64,000 bases of DNA, from positions 62,001 to 126,000 of the forward strand of contig VGMN01000004.1 in assembly GCA_016866355.1 (NCBI GenBank), given 5' to 3'. The notes under the pieces were generated by a model. The model was not told where the DNA came from. It worked only from the letters and a program-made list of their open reading frames with translations, and made no database searches. This document shows, in pieces, positions 50,590 through 60,175 of the stretch. Made by a program: the position numbers and the translations under genes. Numbering within the stretch: position 1 is the stretch's first letter; every line of letters begins with the position of its first letter. Origin of the DNA: Bacteroidota bacterium. Lineage in GTDB: Bacteria > Bacteroidota > Bacteroidia > Chitinophagales > Chitinophagaceae.

Positions 50590-53055
50590 TTAGGAAAACG
50601 TAGTAGCGGTTCGATTTTTTCTTATTCGATTGATCATACTCAACAATAGTCCAATGGCTGTTAGCCATACGCCATACCATAACACTTTTATAAAGGGGTA
50701 ACGATACGCTTTTAGTGTTACGTATTTTAGCAAGGCATCACTCTCTTTTATTCCGATGCGTAAAGTGCCATTAGTACTGGCTTCTTGTAATTGCAATATG
50801 ATTCCTTCAGAAACAAGGGTATCTGATAAGCTGATCCATTGCCCCTTTACAAAAGCTGCACGCCCAACTACAGTATAACTGGTTCCGGTTTTAGATTGAA
50901 CCCGAATGGGGACTTCAAACAATTTTCCTTTCTCTCCAAACAATTCTTTGGGTAGGTTGGCTCTGGTTTGGATGGAGTCTATTGTCATGTAACCATTTGA
51001 ATAGAATAAGGTATCTCCCTGTTTTTGCAAATAAGTTTTGAATACAGCCGTATCTTTTTGATTTTCTGGATCTGGAATGGATGTGATATACGTAAATACA
51101 TCATGGTCCCAATAGTGTCTAGCATCTGGGTTAGCCATGAGCCCTTGATTTCCCTTGTAATTGACAAAGGCATTGGGAGTTAAGATAAAATTTTCGTTTT
51201 CTTTTTGATTTTTGAACTGTATTTTATAATACCATAATTGTTTTTTTGGATGTGCAGAGTCTTTCAAATAAGTGAGGTTGTAGTTTCCCATTGTTACCGG
51301 AAGTCCTTGAACGAGTGTTAAATTTTCCCTAGGATTTTCACCCTCGCCAAGCGGGGCAGGTATTCCATTTATATTATTTGAGATTACTTCTTTATTTGCT
51401 GATGACAGAAGAATTCCAGTGAGCACCAGACCAAATCCTACGTGTGCAATAGATCCCCCAGCTTCTTTGAGCTTTCCCTTGGAGCCTAGCCAGATATAAC
51501 TGGCATTAGCTATAACGGAATAAAAACTAAATAGAATAGTTAAGGTAATTGAATACTGAAATACAGGTCCCTTTTTTTGGTAGTTAACATCTCCAAAAAT
51601 TAAAAATAGCGTGGCAGCTACGACTGAAACAAGTACTGGAATTAGCATCTTTTTCAAGAAAAAAGACCGCGTAGTTGATTTGTATTTAAGGTAGTGACTA
51701 ATAGCAGTAAGCACAGCAAGTATGAGGGCTACATATAGCTGTATGCTATTATAGGAGAATTCAACGTCTTCAGGGGGAGCCAGTGTAGTACCAAAGATTT
51801 TATTAAAAACGGGTAATGAAGTTTGTCCGCTTATGACCAAAGCTGAAAGAAAAAAAACAAGGGAACCGATAAACATCCAAAACTCGCGGCTGCTGATTTC
51901 TTCCTCTTTTTGAATGGTGGGAATTTTTTTAAATGAGCGGAAAAAGAAAAAAAGTGAGGGTAATGTAAACACCAATAAAAAAGCAAGTAGTTGCCAGTTC
52001 ATGCCGAGATCTGTGAAAGCGTGGACTGAAGTTTCTCCTAGTATTCCGCTTCTTGTTAAAAAAGTAGAATATAGAATAAAAAGAAAGGTCAGAATAAAAA
52101 ATAAGTAGGAAGCTCTTAATGAATGACCAGTAGCTCGATAAATTAGCAAGGTGTGAAGACCGGCCACACCGGTCATCCAAGGGACCAATGATGCATTTTC
52201 TACAGGATCCCAGGCCCAATATCCCCCAAAGCTGAGTGATTCATAGGCCCACATTCCGCCCATCATAATACCTACTCCTAACACAGCAGTAGAGAATAAA
52301 GACCAGGGAAGCGCTGGGGTGGTCCAGTCACCATATTTTTTTGTCCATAAACCAGCTATTGCATAAGCAAATGGAATCAAGGTGGATGCAAAACCCATGA
52401 ATAGAACTGGAGGGTGAATCACCATCCAGTAATTCTGTAAAAGAGGATTTAAATCATTCCCGTCTTTAATAGAGGAGAGATAGTCAGGACTAATTGGTTG
52501 CGTAACATCAAAGTTGATGTGAAGTGCAGGAGCGTTATCCAACACACCGCTATCCCGTAGTAGAATAAATGGATTAGAACCCATTTTCCAACCTGCAATG
52601 TATAAACCCATCACCATGGTTGAAAGGGCAAATTGAGCAAAACTTACAGTGGTCATCACTGGGGATTCCCACTTTCCAGCTTTTCGAATTAATAACAATC
52701 CAAGTATTGATTGGCAAAGACTCCATAAAAGGAAACTTCCCTCTTGGCCTTCCCAAAAACAAGCAAGCAAATATTTGAACTCTAATGAACGGCTGCTGTG
52801 TTTCCAGGCGTAGTGGTACTCGAATAAGTGATTTTGTATAATGAAAAAAAGTAGGCTGAAAATGGCTACGATCGATACTGCTTGCATGAAAAAGGAAATT
52901 CTTCCCAATTTTCTCCAATCAATGCTAGTGGCAGATTCCTGTTCTCGGGAAGCAAAAAAATAGGAGAGGGTAGCGATACCCGCACCGATCATTGAAAGAA
53001 TGATAAAAAGATGACCAAGTTGGCCAGGGATTAAGTTTTCGCCAATGTATTTCAT
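50590..53055 (-). CDS. ccmF: Cytochrome c heme lyase subunit CcmF
   Basis: 821 residues, many membrane helices. The WWD heme-handling motif is in GGYWAWDPVENASLVPW (about 277-293), with histidines for heme in HPPVLFMG and EFEYHYAW-like positions in the first helices, and FLTRSGILGETSVHAF after it. The C-terminal ~250 residues form a periplasmic domain followed by a final helix. It attaches heme to exported apocytochromes together with CcmE. It follows ccmE by 13 nt. No ccmA, ccmB, ccmC or ccmH is in the window, so the rest of the system is elsewhere or absent. Confidence 0.93.
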   Translation of the reverse strand: MKYIGENLIPGQLGHLFIILSMIGAGIATLSYFFASREQESATSIDWRKLGRISFFMQAVSIVAIFSLLFFIIQNHLFEYHYAWKHSSRSLEFKYLLACFWEGQEGSFLLWSLCQSILGLLLIRKAGKWESPVMTTVSFAQFALSTMVMGLYIAGWKMGSNPFILLRDSGVLDNAPALHINFDVTQPISPDYLSSIKDGNDLNPLLQNYWMVIHPPVLFMGFASTLIPFAYAIAGLWTKKYGDWTTPALPWSLFSTAVLGVGIMMGGMWAYESLSFGGYWAWDPVENASLVPWMTGVAGLHTLLIYRATGHSLRASYLFFILTFLFILYSTFLTRSGILGETSVHAFTDLGMNWQLLAFLLVFTLPSLFFFFRSFKKIPTIQKEEEISSREFWMFIGSLVFFLSALVISGQTSLPVFNKIFGTTLAPPEDVEFSYNSIQLYVALILAVLTAISHYLKYKSTTRSFFLKKMLIPVLVSVVAATLFLIFGDVNYQKKGPVFQYSITLTILFSFYSVIANASYIWLGSKGKLKEAGGSIAHVGFGLVLTGILLSSANKEVISNNINGIPAPLGEGENPRENLTLVQGLPVTMGNYNLTYLKDSAHPKKQLWYYKIQFKNQKENENFILTPNAFVNYKGNQGLMANPDARHYWDHDVFTYITSIPDPENQKDTAVFKTYLQKQGDTLFYSNGYMTIDSIQTRANLPKELFGEKGKLFEVPIRVQSKTGTSYTVVGRAAFVKGQWISLSDTLVSEGIILQLQEASTNGTLRIGIKESDALLKYVTLKAYRYPFIKVLWYGVWLTAIGLLLSMINRIRKNRTATTFS

Positions 53056-53068
53056 GGGGACGTTGAGC

Positions 53069-53494
53069 TTATGGAGCAGTTCTTGGATCAGGTACGTTTC
53101 CGGGATGTTTCAACCCTTTAGCTTCTTCTTCTTTGTATTTTGAGGGGCATTTGGTTTGGATTTCCTCACACTGGAATGTTCCATCTTTATAGCGACCCTT
53201 CAGTACTAGTCGTTCACTCATTTCAAGATTCTCCGGCTTTGCATTGTTGTAAATAACTGCTACAGAAAGCCCCAAAGAATCAACAGCTGTGAATCGAAGA
53301 TAATTTGGGTTTTTAATGGCGTCATACTCCAGTGGGGCAGATTTGTCCAGTTTTGCCATCAAATGAACATATTTTCCAGGTTTAGACATGGCAGTTCCTA
53401 TGGTATCATAGGTGCTGGTGGTGTTGGTAAAACTGATCAAAACGCCAATGGAAACAGCGATAAGTATTAGTAAAACAAGGTGTATTTTCTTCAT
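53069..53494 (-). CDS. ccmE: Cytochrome c maturation heme chaperone CcmE (CxxxY variant)
   Basis: 141 residues. One N-terminal membrane anchor (about 5-22) is followed by a CcmE beta-barrel with LVLKGRYKDGTFQCEEIQTK. The usual heme-binding histidine (HxxxY) is replaced by C116 in CPSKY, so the heme would be held through cysteine, as in the CxxxY-type CcmE of archaea and some sulfate reducers. The barrel and position before ccmF otherwise match CcmE. It hands periplasmic heme to CcmF. A perfect -7 box lies 17 nt before the start. Confidence 0.9.
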   Translation of the reverse strand: MKKIHLVLLILIAVSIGVLISFTNTTSTYDTIGTAMSKPGKYVHLMAKLDKSAPLEYDAIKNPNYLRFTAVDSLGLSVAVIYNNAKPENLEMSERLVLKGRYKDGTFQCEEIQTKCPSKYKEEEAKGLKHPGNVPDPRTAP

Positions 53495-53511
53495 ACAAAA
53501 AAATGATGTTG

Positions 53512-53519
53512 CAAAGTTA
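53512..53519 (-). promoter_or_regulatory. -7 promoter box for the ccmE-ccmF operon
   Basis: The minus strand reads TAACTTTG, an exact TAnnTTTG match, 17 nt before ccmE. Confidence 0.5.
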
Positions 53520-53584
53520 GTTCAAACTACGTGGGCATTGGGAACTATCTCGTTAATTGATTCAAAATAAAAAGGCAGTTCCTG

Positions 53585-53592
53585 TATATTTG
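53585..53592 (+). promoter_or_regulatory. -7 promoter box for the acyl-CoA dehydrogenase gene
   Basis: TATATTTG is an exact TAnnTTTG match, 35 nt before the start at 53628 and divergent from the ccmE promoter. Confidence 0.5.
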
Positions 53593-53627
53593 CAAAACTA
53601 ACACTTGTTTGTATAAAATCAATCTGT

Positions 53628-54782
53628 ATGAATTTCCAACTTACTGAGGAACAATTAATGATTCAACAGGCAGCTCGAGACTTTGCGCAAAATCAATGTT
53701 TGCCGGGTGTTATTGAGCGTGATGAAAAACAGCAATTTCCCAAAGAGCAGGCACTACAGTTAGCCGAACTTGGGTTCATGGGAATGATGGTAGATCAGGC
53801 CTATGGCGGAAGCGGGTTAGATACCATCAGCTATGTTTTAGCCATGGAGGAGATCAGTAAAGTAGATGCCAGCACCAGTGTATGCATGAGTGTGAATAAT
53901 AGTCTGGTTTGTTACGGATTGCAGGAATTTGGCACGGAGGAGCAGAAGCAACAATATCTTGTTCCGTTGGCGCAGGGTAAAAAGGAAGGGGACCTCTACA
54001 TTGGTGCGTTTATGCTATCTGAGCCAGAGGCAGGAAGTGATGCCACCTCACAAAGAACTACTGCTGAGGATATGGGCGATTATTATTTGCTTAACGGAAC
54101 AAAAAATTGGATTACCAATGGTGGCAATGCCTCAGTTTATCTAGTCATTGCTCAAACGGATCCGGCAAAAGGATCAAAAGGAATTAACTGTTTGATTGTT
54201 GAAAAAAATTGGCCGGGTGTAGTGATTGCAGCCAAGGAAAATAAAATGGGTATTAGGGCTAGTGATACCCATACTGTTATGTTTAATGACGTTAAGGTTC
54301 CCAAGCAAAATCGAATTGGCGCAGATGGATTTGGATTCACCTTTGCGATGAAAACATTAGCAGGAGGAAGAATTGGAATTGCTGCGCAGGCCTTAGGAAT
54401 TGCCAGCGGCGCTTATGAATTATCAAAAGTGTATTCCAAAACAAGAAAAGCTTTTGGTACTGAAATAATGAACCATCAGATCATTGCTTTCAAATTAGCG
54501 GATATGGCTACTCGTGTGGAGGCTGCCCGCTTGATTTGTTTGAAATCTGCCTGGGAAAAAGATAATGGATTAGACTATACGATTAGTTCATCCATGGCTA
54601 AAGTATTTGCCTCGGAGACCGCTATGTGGGCTTCCACAGAAGCCGTTCAAATTCATGGAGGATATGGGTATGTCAAAGAGTATCATGTAGAACGCCTAAT
54701 GCGTGATGCAAAAATCACACAGATTTATGAGGGAACCAGCGAAGTGCAACGAATTGTAATTAGCCGAAGTATTTTGAAGTAG
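53628..54782 (+). CDS. Acyl-CoA dehydrogenase, short-chain type
   Basis: 384 residues, the usual length. The N-terminal helical domain starts MNFQLTEEQLMIQQAARDFA. FAD-binding YIGAFMLSEPEAGSDA and TKNWITNGG are in the middle. The catalytic base E368 is in QIYEGTSEVQR, the same number as in mammalian short-chain enzymes. It oxidises acyl-CoA to 2-enoyl-CoA and passes electrons to ETF. First gene of a plus-strand cluster with YggS-like, DUF985 and glnS genes; butyryl-CoA or a branched substrate is likely but unproven. Confidence 0.9.
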   Translation: MNFQLTEEQLMIQQAARDFAQNQCLPGVIERDEKQQFPKEQALQLAELGFMGMMVDQAYGGSGLDTISYVLAMEEISKVDASTSVCMSVNNSLVCYGLQEFGTEEQKQQYLVPLAQGKKEGDLYIGAFMLSEPEAGSDATSQRTTAEDMGDYYLLNGTKNWITNGGNASVYLVIAQTDPAKGSKGINCLIVEKNWPGVVIAAKENKMGIRASDTHTVMFNDVKVPKQNRIGADGFGFTFAMKTLAGGRIGIAAQALGIASGAYELSKVYSKTRKAFGTEIMNHQIIAFKLADMATRVEAARLICLKSAWEKDNGLDYTISSSMAKVFASETAMWASTEAVQIHGGYGYVKEYHVERLMRDAKITQIYEGTSEVQRIVISRSILK

Positions 54783-54791
54783 CTTTGAACC

Positions 54792-55451
54792 ATGGCTGTT
54801 TCCGTAGAGAATTACCTAAAAGTTAAAGAAGAACTAGCAGTAACTGACACATTGCTCGTAGCGGTTTCTAAAAAAAAGCCAATCGAGGATATTTTAGCTT
54901 TGTATAATCTTGGTCAGCGTGATTTTGGTGAAAATTATGTGCAGGAGCTACTTGAGAAACAGCCCCTGCTACCTGCAGATATTCGATGGCACTTTATTGG
55001 GCATCTTCAGCGAAATAAAGTAAAGTATATTGCAAATCTCTGCTTTTTAATTCATGGCGTAGACAGTTTAGCGCTTTTAGATGAAATTAATAAACAAGCT
55101 ATTCGTCATAATAAAATAATTGATTGTTTATTGCAAGTACATATTGCGCAAGAGGAAACAAAATTTGGTTTTAATGAGACAGAGTTGGCTGCTGTGCTCC
55201 CGCAACTGACAACTCGTAAAAACGTACGTGTAAAAGGATTGATGGGGATGGCTAGTTTTACCACACAAGAAACGCGTGTAAGAGAAGAATTCCGGCAATT
55301 GAAAAATTGTGTAAACAAGTTTGCTCCCTATTTTTCTGTGGATAATGATCCTGTTGTTTCAATGGGAATGAGTGGTGATTATTCGATTGCCGTGCAAGAG
55401 GGTAGTACGCTGGTGAGAATCGGAAGTCTCTTGTTCGGTACGCGTCATTAG
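54792..55451 (+). CDS. YggS-family PLP homeostasis protein
   Basis: 219 residues, a single-domain alanine-racemase-like TIM barrel. The PLP lysine is K27 in LVAVSKKKP. FGENYVQELLEK, WHFIGHLQRNKVKYI, VRVKGLMGMASF and VSMGMSGDYSIAVQEGSTLV are all family motifs. It controls pyridoxal-phosphate and amino acid balance but has no known enzymatic activity. It follows the acyl-CoA dehydrogenase by 9 nt. Confidence 0.93.
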   Translation: MAVSVENYLKVKEELAVTDTLLVAVSKKKPIEDILALYNLGQRDFGENYVQELLEKQPLLPADIRWHFIGHLQRNKVKYIANLCFLIHGVDSLALLDEINKQAIRHNKIIDCLLQVHIAQEETKFGFNETELAAVLPQLTTRKNVRVKGLMGMASFTTQETRVREEFRQLKNCVNKFAPYFSVDNDPVVSMGMSGDYSIAVQEGSTLVRIGSLLFGTRH

Positions 55452-55477
55452 ATTATTCTTTGTTCAACACTTAACGA

Positions 55478-55978
55478 ATGACACCTGCTGATTTTATTAA
55501 TAGGTTTTCCATGCAACCCCATCCAGAGGGAGGCTATTTTACTTCATCCTATCATGCGTCCTTATTATTACCCGTCACTGTTTTACCAAGCAATTACCAC
55601 GGGGATCGGCCAGTTAGTACCGCTATTTATTATTTAGTAGAGAAAGGGGATTTTTCTTCTTTTCACCGAATTGCCAGTGATGAATGCTGGCATTTTTATG
55701 CAGGAGGTCCTTTATGGATACACGCATTGGCAATGGATGGCTCTTATACTCGTACTACTTTAGGACCTGGTGAGGGGATGGTCTTTCAACACGTTGTAAA
55801 AGCTGGAACCTGGTTTGCCAGCGAACCTGCTATAGAGTCAGACTTTAGTTTTGTTGGTTGTACTGTTTCGCCAGGATTTCATTTTGATGAGTTTGAAATG
55901 GCTACCTCCGCGGTCCTCATTACCCAGTTTCCAGCTCAGGCTTCATTGATCAATCGGCTATGTCGTAGCCCACTTTAA
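55478..55978 (+). CDS. DUF985 family cupin (YML079-like)
   Basis: 166 residues. It has the conserved start HPEGGYFTSSYH, then RPVSTAIYYLVEKGDFSSFH and ECWHFYAGGPL, the cupin metal-site region, and SDFSFVGCTVSPGFHFDEFE near the end. This is the DUF985/YML079 family, whose members have a cupin fold. A small-molecule-binding or isomerase role has been suggested for relatives, but no reaction is established. It is 26 nt after the YggS-like gene. Confidence 0.85.
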   Translation: MTPADFINRFSMQPHPEGGYFTSSYHASLLLPVTVLPSNYHGDRPVSTAIYYLVEKGDFSSFHRIASDECWHFYAGGPLWIHALAMDGSYTRTTLGPGEGMVFQHVVKAGTWFASEPAIESDFSFVGCTVSPGFHFDEFEMATSAVLITQFPAQASLINRLCRSPL

Positions 55979-55985
55979 TTTGCGT

Positions 55986-55993
55986 TATATTCG
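55986..55993 (+). promoter_or_regulatory. Possible -7 box for glnS
   Basis: TATATTCG, one base from TAnnTTTG, 17 nt before the glnS start. Confidence 0.3.
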
Positions 55994-56010
55994 CGCATCT
56001 ATAAAAACTT

Positions 56011-57663
56011 ATGGCTGAAGAAAAGAGTTTGAACTTTATTGAGGAAATCATTGATACGCACTTAAAAGCAGGGGCTTGCTCATCTATTGTCACTCGGTTT
56101 CCTCCGGAACCTAATGGGTATTTGCATATTGGGCACGCTTCCAGTATTTGTTTAAATTTTGGTTTGACTAAACGTTTTCCTGGATACACCAATTTAAGAT
56201 TCGATGATACAAATCCTGTAACGGAGGATACTGAATATGTAGAGAGTATAAAAGAGGATGTACGTTGGTTAGGGTTTGAATGGAAAAATGAACGCTATGC
56301 TAGCGATTATTTTGATCAATTATACGGGTTTGCTTTAACCTTGATTGAAAAGGGTTTGGCCTATGTAGATGATTTGAGTGCCCAAGAAATTGCTAACCAA
56401 AAAGGGACCCCCACCGAGCCGGGGGTGAATAGTCCTTATCGTTCAAGAAGTATAGAAGAAAATCGGGATTTATTCATTCGCATGAAGAATGGTGAGTTTT
56501 CCGATGGTGCTAAAACGCTGCGAGCTAAAATTGACATGGGACATGTCAATATGTTGATGCGTGATCCGATCCTTTATAGAATTAAGCATGCGCATCATCA
56601 TCGCACAGGCGATCTATGGTGTATTTACCCAATGTATGATTTTGCGCATGGTCAAAGCGATTCTATTGAGCAAGTGACACATTCGATTTGTACCATGGAG
56701 TTTGTACCGCATCGTGAATTATATGATTGGTTGATCACACATCTTGAGATTTATCCCTCACATCAATATGAATTTGCAAGAAGAAATATTAATTACACCG
56801 TTACCAGCAAGAGAAAGTTATTGCAACTGGTAACAGATAAGAAGGTTGCAGGTTGGGATGATCCTCGAATGCCTACTATCAGCGGACTCAGACGACGTGG
56901 GTATACACCGGAGAGTATTCGAGAATTTTGTGAGCGTATAGGTGTAGCAAAGCGAGATAATCTGGTTGACGTTGGTTTGTTAGAGTTCTGTGTTCGGGAG
57001 CACCTTAACCGTATTGCACTACGAAGAATGGTTGTATTTGATCCTGTAAAAATTGTTTTGACTAATTATGAGGGAGAAGAATGGCTCAGCTCTGAAAACA
57101 ATCCCGAAGATCCTGCTGGGGGTCACCGTCAAATCCCATTTAGTCGAGAGCTTTATATTGAGCGAGAAGATTTTATGGAAAACCCGCCCAAAAAATATTT
57201 TAGATTCGCGCCGGGACAACTAGTGCGATTAAAAAGTGCATATATTATACGTTGCGAAGAAGTAATAAAAGGTGCGGACGGCGGTATTACTGAAATAAGG
57301 TGTACGTATATTCCAACTAGCAAAAGCGGCGCTGATACCAGTGGCATTTCGGTTAAGGGTACGTTGCATTGGGTAAGTGTATCGCATGCTGTTAAAGCCG
57401 AAGTACGTTTGTATGATAGACTTTTTAGTGTGGAGGATCCTACAGATGAGTCACAGGATTTTATGCATTACCTTAACCCCGCATCGCTAGAGATTTTGCC
57501 AGAAGTGATGGCTGAGCCTTCTTTGTTAGAGGCAAAAGCTGGCGATCGGTATCAGTTTGTTCGTAAAGGCTATTTTGTTCTTGATAAAGACAGCCAGTCA
57601 ACTCAGTTAGTATTCAACAAAACGGTGGGTTTAAAAGATGGATGGAGCCCTGCCAAAGGATAA
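56011..57663 (+). CDS. glnS: Glutaminyl-tRNA synthetase
   Basis: 550 residues, class I. HIGH at 39-42 lies in RFPPEPNGYLHIGHASSIC, and the KMSKS-equivalent is SKRKL within TVTSKRKLLQLVT. GlnRS-specific FDDTNPVTED and two C-terminal beta-barrels (from about 340) are present. It charges tRNA-Gln directly, so the organism need not rely only on the GatCAB route. It converges on the mutase gene with a 9-nt gap. Confidence 0.95.
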   Translation: MAEEKSLNFIEEIIDTHLKAGACSSIVTRFPPEPNGYLHIGHASSICLNFGLTKRFPGYTNLRFDDTNPVTEDTEYVESIKEDVRWLGFEWKNERYASDYFDQLYGFALTLIEKGLAYVDDLSAQEIANQKGTPTEPGVNSPYRSRSIEENRDLFIRMKNGEFSDGAKTLRAKIDMGHVNMLMRDPILYRIKHAHHHRTGDLWCIYPMYDFAHGQSDSIEQVTHSICTMEFVPHRELYDWLITHLEIYPSHQYEFARRNINYTVTSKRKLLQLVTDKKVAGWDDPRMPTISGLRRRGYTPESIREFCERIGVAKRDNLVDVGLLEFCVREHLNRIALRRMVVFDPVKIVLTNYEGEEWLSSENNPEDPAGGHRQIPFSRELYIEREDFMENPPKKYFRFAPGQLVRLKSAYIIRCEEVIKGADGGITEIRCTYIPTSKSGADTSGISVKGTLHWVSVSHAVKAEVRLYDRLFSVEDPTDESQDFMHYLNPASLEILPEVMAEPSLLEAKAGDRYQFVRKGYFVLDKDSQSTQLVFNKTVGLKDGWSPAKG

Positions 57664-57672
57664 TGTGATTTA

Positions 57673-59232
57673 TTACTGATGCTCTCCAAAAACATCTCGA
57701 AGCGTAGTTGCTATTTCTCCTAACGTGCAATAATTTTCAACTGCCTCTAATACGGAGGGCATGAGATTGATTCCATCTATTGCATGGCTTTTGATTTGTT
57801 GTAAACTAGTTGCTACTTTGTTTGCATCCCTTCTTGCTTTTAAATCTATAATCCGGGCAATTTGTTGGGCTCTTTTTGATTCATTTATTCTTAATAATGG
57901 AATTTTTCTCTCTTCTTCAACCTGATATTGATTGACGCCCACAATTATCTTTTCTTTTTTTTCAAGCGATTGTTGAAAATGGTAGGCGCTATTTGCAATT
58001 TCTTCCTGCATATATCCTTGCTCGATAGCTGCTACACTTCCTCCTAGTAAATCAATTTTATTTATAATTGCCAGTGCTTCTTTTTCTATGGCATTGGTTA
58101 AGTACTCTATGTAATACGACCCAGCCAATGGATCTGCTGTAGCTGTAACGCCACTTTCATGCGCAATTATTTGTTGTGTTCGCAATGCAATTCGAGCGGC
58201 TTCTTCAGTGGGTAGACTTAGCGCTTCATCATAGCCATTTGTGTGTAAGGATTGCGTTCCTCCCAATACTGCTGCAAGGGATTGTATGGTAACGCGCGTT
58301 ATATTGTTAAGGGGTTGTTGCGCGGTGAGTGTACTACCTCCCGTTTGTGTGTGAAAGCGGAGCATCATGGCTTTAGGGTCTTTAGCTCCTAGTTCTTTCA
58401 TAAGCATGGCCCAAATTCTTCTGGAGGCTCTGAATTTTGCAACTTCTTCAAAAAGATCATTGTGGGCATTAAAGAAAAAGGAAAGTCTTTTTCCAAATAC
58501 ATCAATGTCAAGTCCTTTCTCTAGGGCCGCCTTAACATAAGCTTTGCCATTACTCAACGTAAATGCAATTTCTTGGGCCGCCGTGCTTCCAGCCTCCCTA
58601 ATATGATAACCAGATATTGAAATGGTATTCCATTTGGGAATCTCTTTGCTGCACCATTCAAAAATATCAGTGATGATACGCATGGAGGGTTTGGGAGGAT
58701 AGATATAAGTGCCCCGGGCGGCATATTCTTTTAGAATATCATTTTGTATAGTACCATTTAATTGACGAACATCACATCCCTGTTTTTTGGCAACAGCGGC
58801 ATAAAAGGCTAAAAGAATGAAGCCAGTGGCGTTGATGGTCATGGAGGTGCTTACTTCATTCAGGCGGATTCCTTTGAAAAGGGTTTCCATGTCCTCTATA
58901 GAGTCAATGGCAACTCCTACTTTTCCTACTTCTCCTTCTGCTAAAGGGTGATCGCTGTCATATCCAATTTGAGTAGGTAAATCAAATGCAACACTGAGGC
59001 CACTTACGCCTTGTGAAAGTAAATAGTGATAACGCTGATTACTTTCTTCAGCAGTGGAAAATCCAGCATATTGTCGCATGGTCCACAGCCTACCCCGATA
59101 CATGTCAGGCTGTATGCCCCTGGTAAAAGGGTAGTCCCCCGGTAGCCCCTCCGGACCATTAGTAACATCAGTTGAAGTGTATACTTTTTTTACTGGTATA
59201 CCGGCGTCTGTGAATTTTTCGGAGTTGTCCAT
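57673..59232 (-). CDS. Methylmalonyl-CoA mutase family catalytic subunit (no B12 domain)
   Basis: 519 residues covering only the substrate-binding TIM barrel. [37 protein letters not shown] and [18 protein letters not shown] are clear. The tyrosine in RQYAGF, which in methylmalonyl-CoA mutase contacts the substrate and is changed in isobutyryl- and 2-hydroxyisobutyryl-CoA mutases, is retained, favouring methylmalonyl- or ethylmalonyl-CoA. The C-terminal cobalamin domain (DxHxxG) is absent, so a separate small subunit is needed; none is in the window. It follows the 168-residue membrane protein by 11 nt. Confidence 0.88.
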   Translation of the reverse strand: MDNSEKFTDAGIPVKKVYTSTDVTNGPEGLPGDYPFTRGIQPDMYRGRLWTMRQYAGFSTAEESNQRYHYLLSQGVSGLSVAFDLPTQIGYDSDHPLAEGEVGKVGVAIDSIEDMETLFKGIRLNEVSTSMTINATGFILLAFYAAVAKKQGCDVRQLNGTIQNDILKEYAARGTYIYPPKPSMRIITDIFEWCSKEIPKWNTISISGYHIREAGSTAAQEIAFTLSNGKAYVKAALEKGLDIDVFGKRLSFFFNAHNDLFEEVAKFRASRRIWAMLMKELGAKDPKAMMLRFHTQTGGSTLTAQQPLNNITRVTIQSLAAVLGGTQSLHTNGYDEALSLPTEEAARIALRTQQIIAHESGVTATADPLAGSYYIEYLTNAIEKEALAIINKIDLLGGSVAAIEQGYMQEEIANSAYHFQQSLEKKEKIIVGVNQYQVEEERKIPLLRINESKRAQQIARIIDLKARRDANKVATSLQQIKSHAIDGINLMPSVLEAVENYCTLGEIATTLRDVFGEHQ

Positions 59233-59243
59233 AGTTAAGGTTC

Positions 59244-59750
59244 TTACATTATTTTTTTAGCCTCTCTGTTAAGGGTCTGTGTGACTAATTCACGTAAGGA
59301 TCCTTCCGGTTGTGCCATTTCTGTTTCAAGTATTTTTTTTGTAAAAGTTGCAGCAGGATCAGTGGGTCCGATAGCGCTATAAACTTGATTGATTAACATA
59401 ATTTCCTGTTCTTTCAAATTTCGCACAGCATCCCATGCTAATTGACTTACATACAATTGTTGTGAAGTATTGTAGGCAAATTCCTGCCGTATGTTTTCCA
59501 ATAATAGTTGTTTCATCTCTAACGCACTCAGCCCTGGTTGGTAAAGTCTGTTAATCAGTTCTGATAAGGCAATACGTTCAGTAAGCAACACCAAACGTTC
59601 ATAGGCTTGAAGTTGCAGGGGGATTGATTCAAATTGTTTTCCTGGAGCGGTTGCTTCTAATTTTTGATTGTTGAGCTGAAAGGCTCTTGCGCTCATTATT
59701 ACGGCCAGCACGGAGAGGGCAAAGCTAAATGTGACCAGGTCTATTGACAT
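59244..59750 (-). CDS. Conserved membrane-anchored hypothetical protein
   Basis: 168 residues. One N-terminal hydrophobic helix (about 5-22, [20 protein letters not shown]) is followed by a mostly helical soluble part with [18 protein letters not shown], a [19 protein letters not shown] stretch and [18 protein letters not shown] recall similar ~170-residue proteins beside this mutase in Chitinophagaceae, but cannot name a function. It has its own -7 box 19 nt upstream and probably leads the mutase transcript. Confidence 0.65.
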   Translation of the reverse strand: MSIDLVTFSFALSVLAVIMSARAFQLNNQKLEATAPGKQFESIPLQLQAYERLVLLTERIALSELINRLYQPGLSALEMKQLLLENIRQEFAYNTSQQLYVSQLAWDAVRNLKEQEIMLINQVYSAIGPTDPAATFTKKILETEMAQPEGSLRELVTQTLNREAKKIM

Positions 59751-59769
59751 AAAGGATAGTTCAGAATGT

Positions 59770-59777
59770 CAAAAGTA
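59770..59777 (-). promoter_or_regulatory. -7 promoter box for the membrane protein and mutase genes
   Basis: The minus strand reads TACTTTTG, an exact TAnnTTTG match, 19 nt before the 168-residue gene. It faces the IscA-like gene's box 20 nt away. Confidence 0.45.
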
Positions 59778-59797
59778 ATTGATTCCGCAGCTTTATC

Positions 59798-59805
59798 TAA
59801 TTTTG
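59798..59805 (+). promoter_or_regulatory. -7 promoter box for the IscA-like gene (leaderless arrangement)
   Basis: TAATTTTG is an exact TAnnTTTG match, followed by CAGG and the ATG at 59810, the same 4-nt spacing seen at purK and hppD. Confidence 0.5.
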
Positions 59806-59809
59806 CAGG

Positions 59810-60157
59810 ATGGAAATGAATACAACAATACTCCCGGTTTCATTTACAGCAGGTGCTGTGAAAGCCATTCAGCAATTGCTGACAACGGATTCCTCCGCTT
59901 CAGAAAAGGCTTTGCGGGTAGGGGTAAAAGGGGGTGGCTGTTCCGGAATGACATACGTGCTTGAATTTGACACTCCTACAGAAAAAGATATCCACTTTTC
60001 AATTGAGGGCATCCCATGCGTAATGGATCGGTCACATGAAATTTACCTGTTGGGGATGGAAATTGATTGGCAGGATGGTTTACAAAACAGAGGCTTCACA
60101 TTTGCTAACCCTAATGCTAGTAAAACTTGCGGCTGTGGAACTAGTTTTGCTGTATAA
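59810..60157 (+). CDS. A-type iron-sulfur cluster carrier (IscA/ErpA/HesB family)
   Basis: 115 residues. The three cluster-binding cysteines are present: one in KGGGCSGMTYVLEF and two in SKTCGCGTSFAV at the C terminus. It carries or hands over Fe-S clusters in the cytoplasm. Whether it is the IscA, SufA or ErpA type cannot be told. Two in-frame ATGs lie close together (59810 and 59816). It is transcribed alone and ends at a strong terminator shared with secDF. Confidence 0.93.
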   Translation: MEMNTTILPVSFTAGAVKAIQQLLTTDSSASEKALRVGVKGGGCSGMTYVLEFDTPTEKDIHFSIEGIPCVMDRSHEIYLLGMEIDWQDGLQNRGFTFANPNASKTCGCGTSFAV

Positions 60158-60175
60158 TTGAATTAAAGTTGCAAT

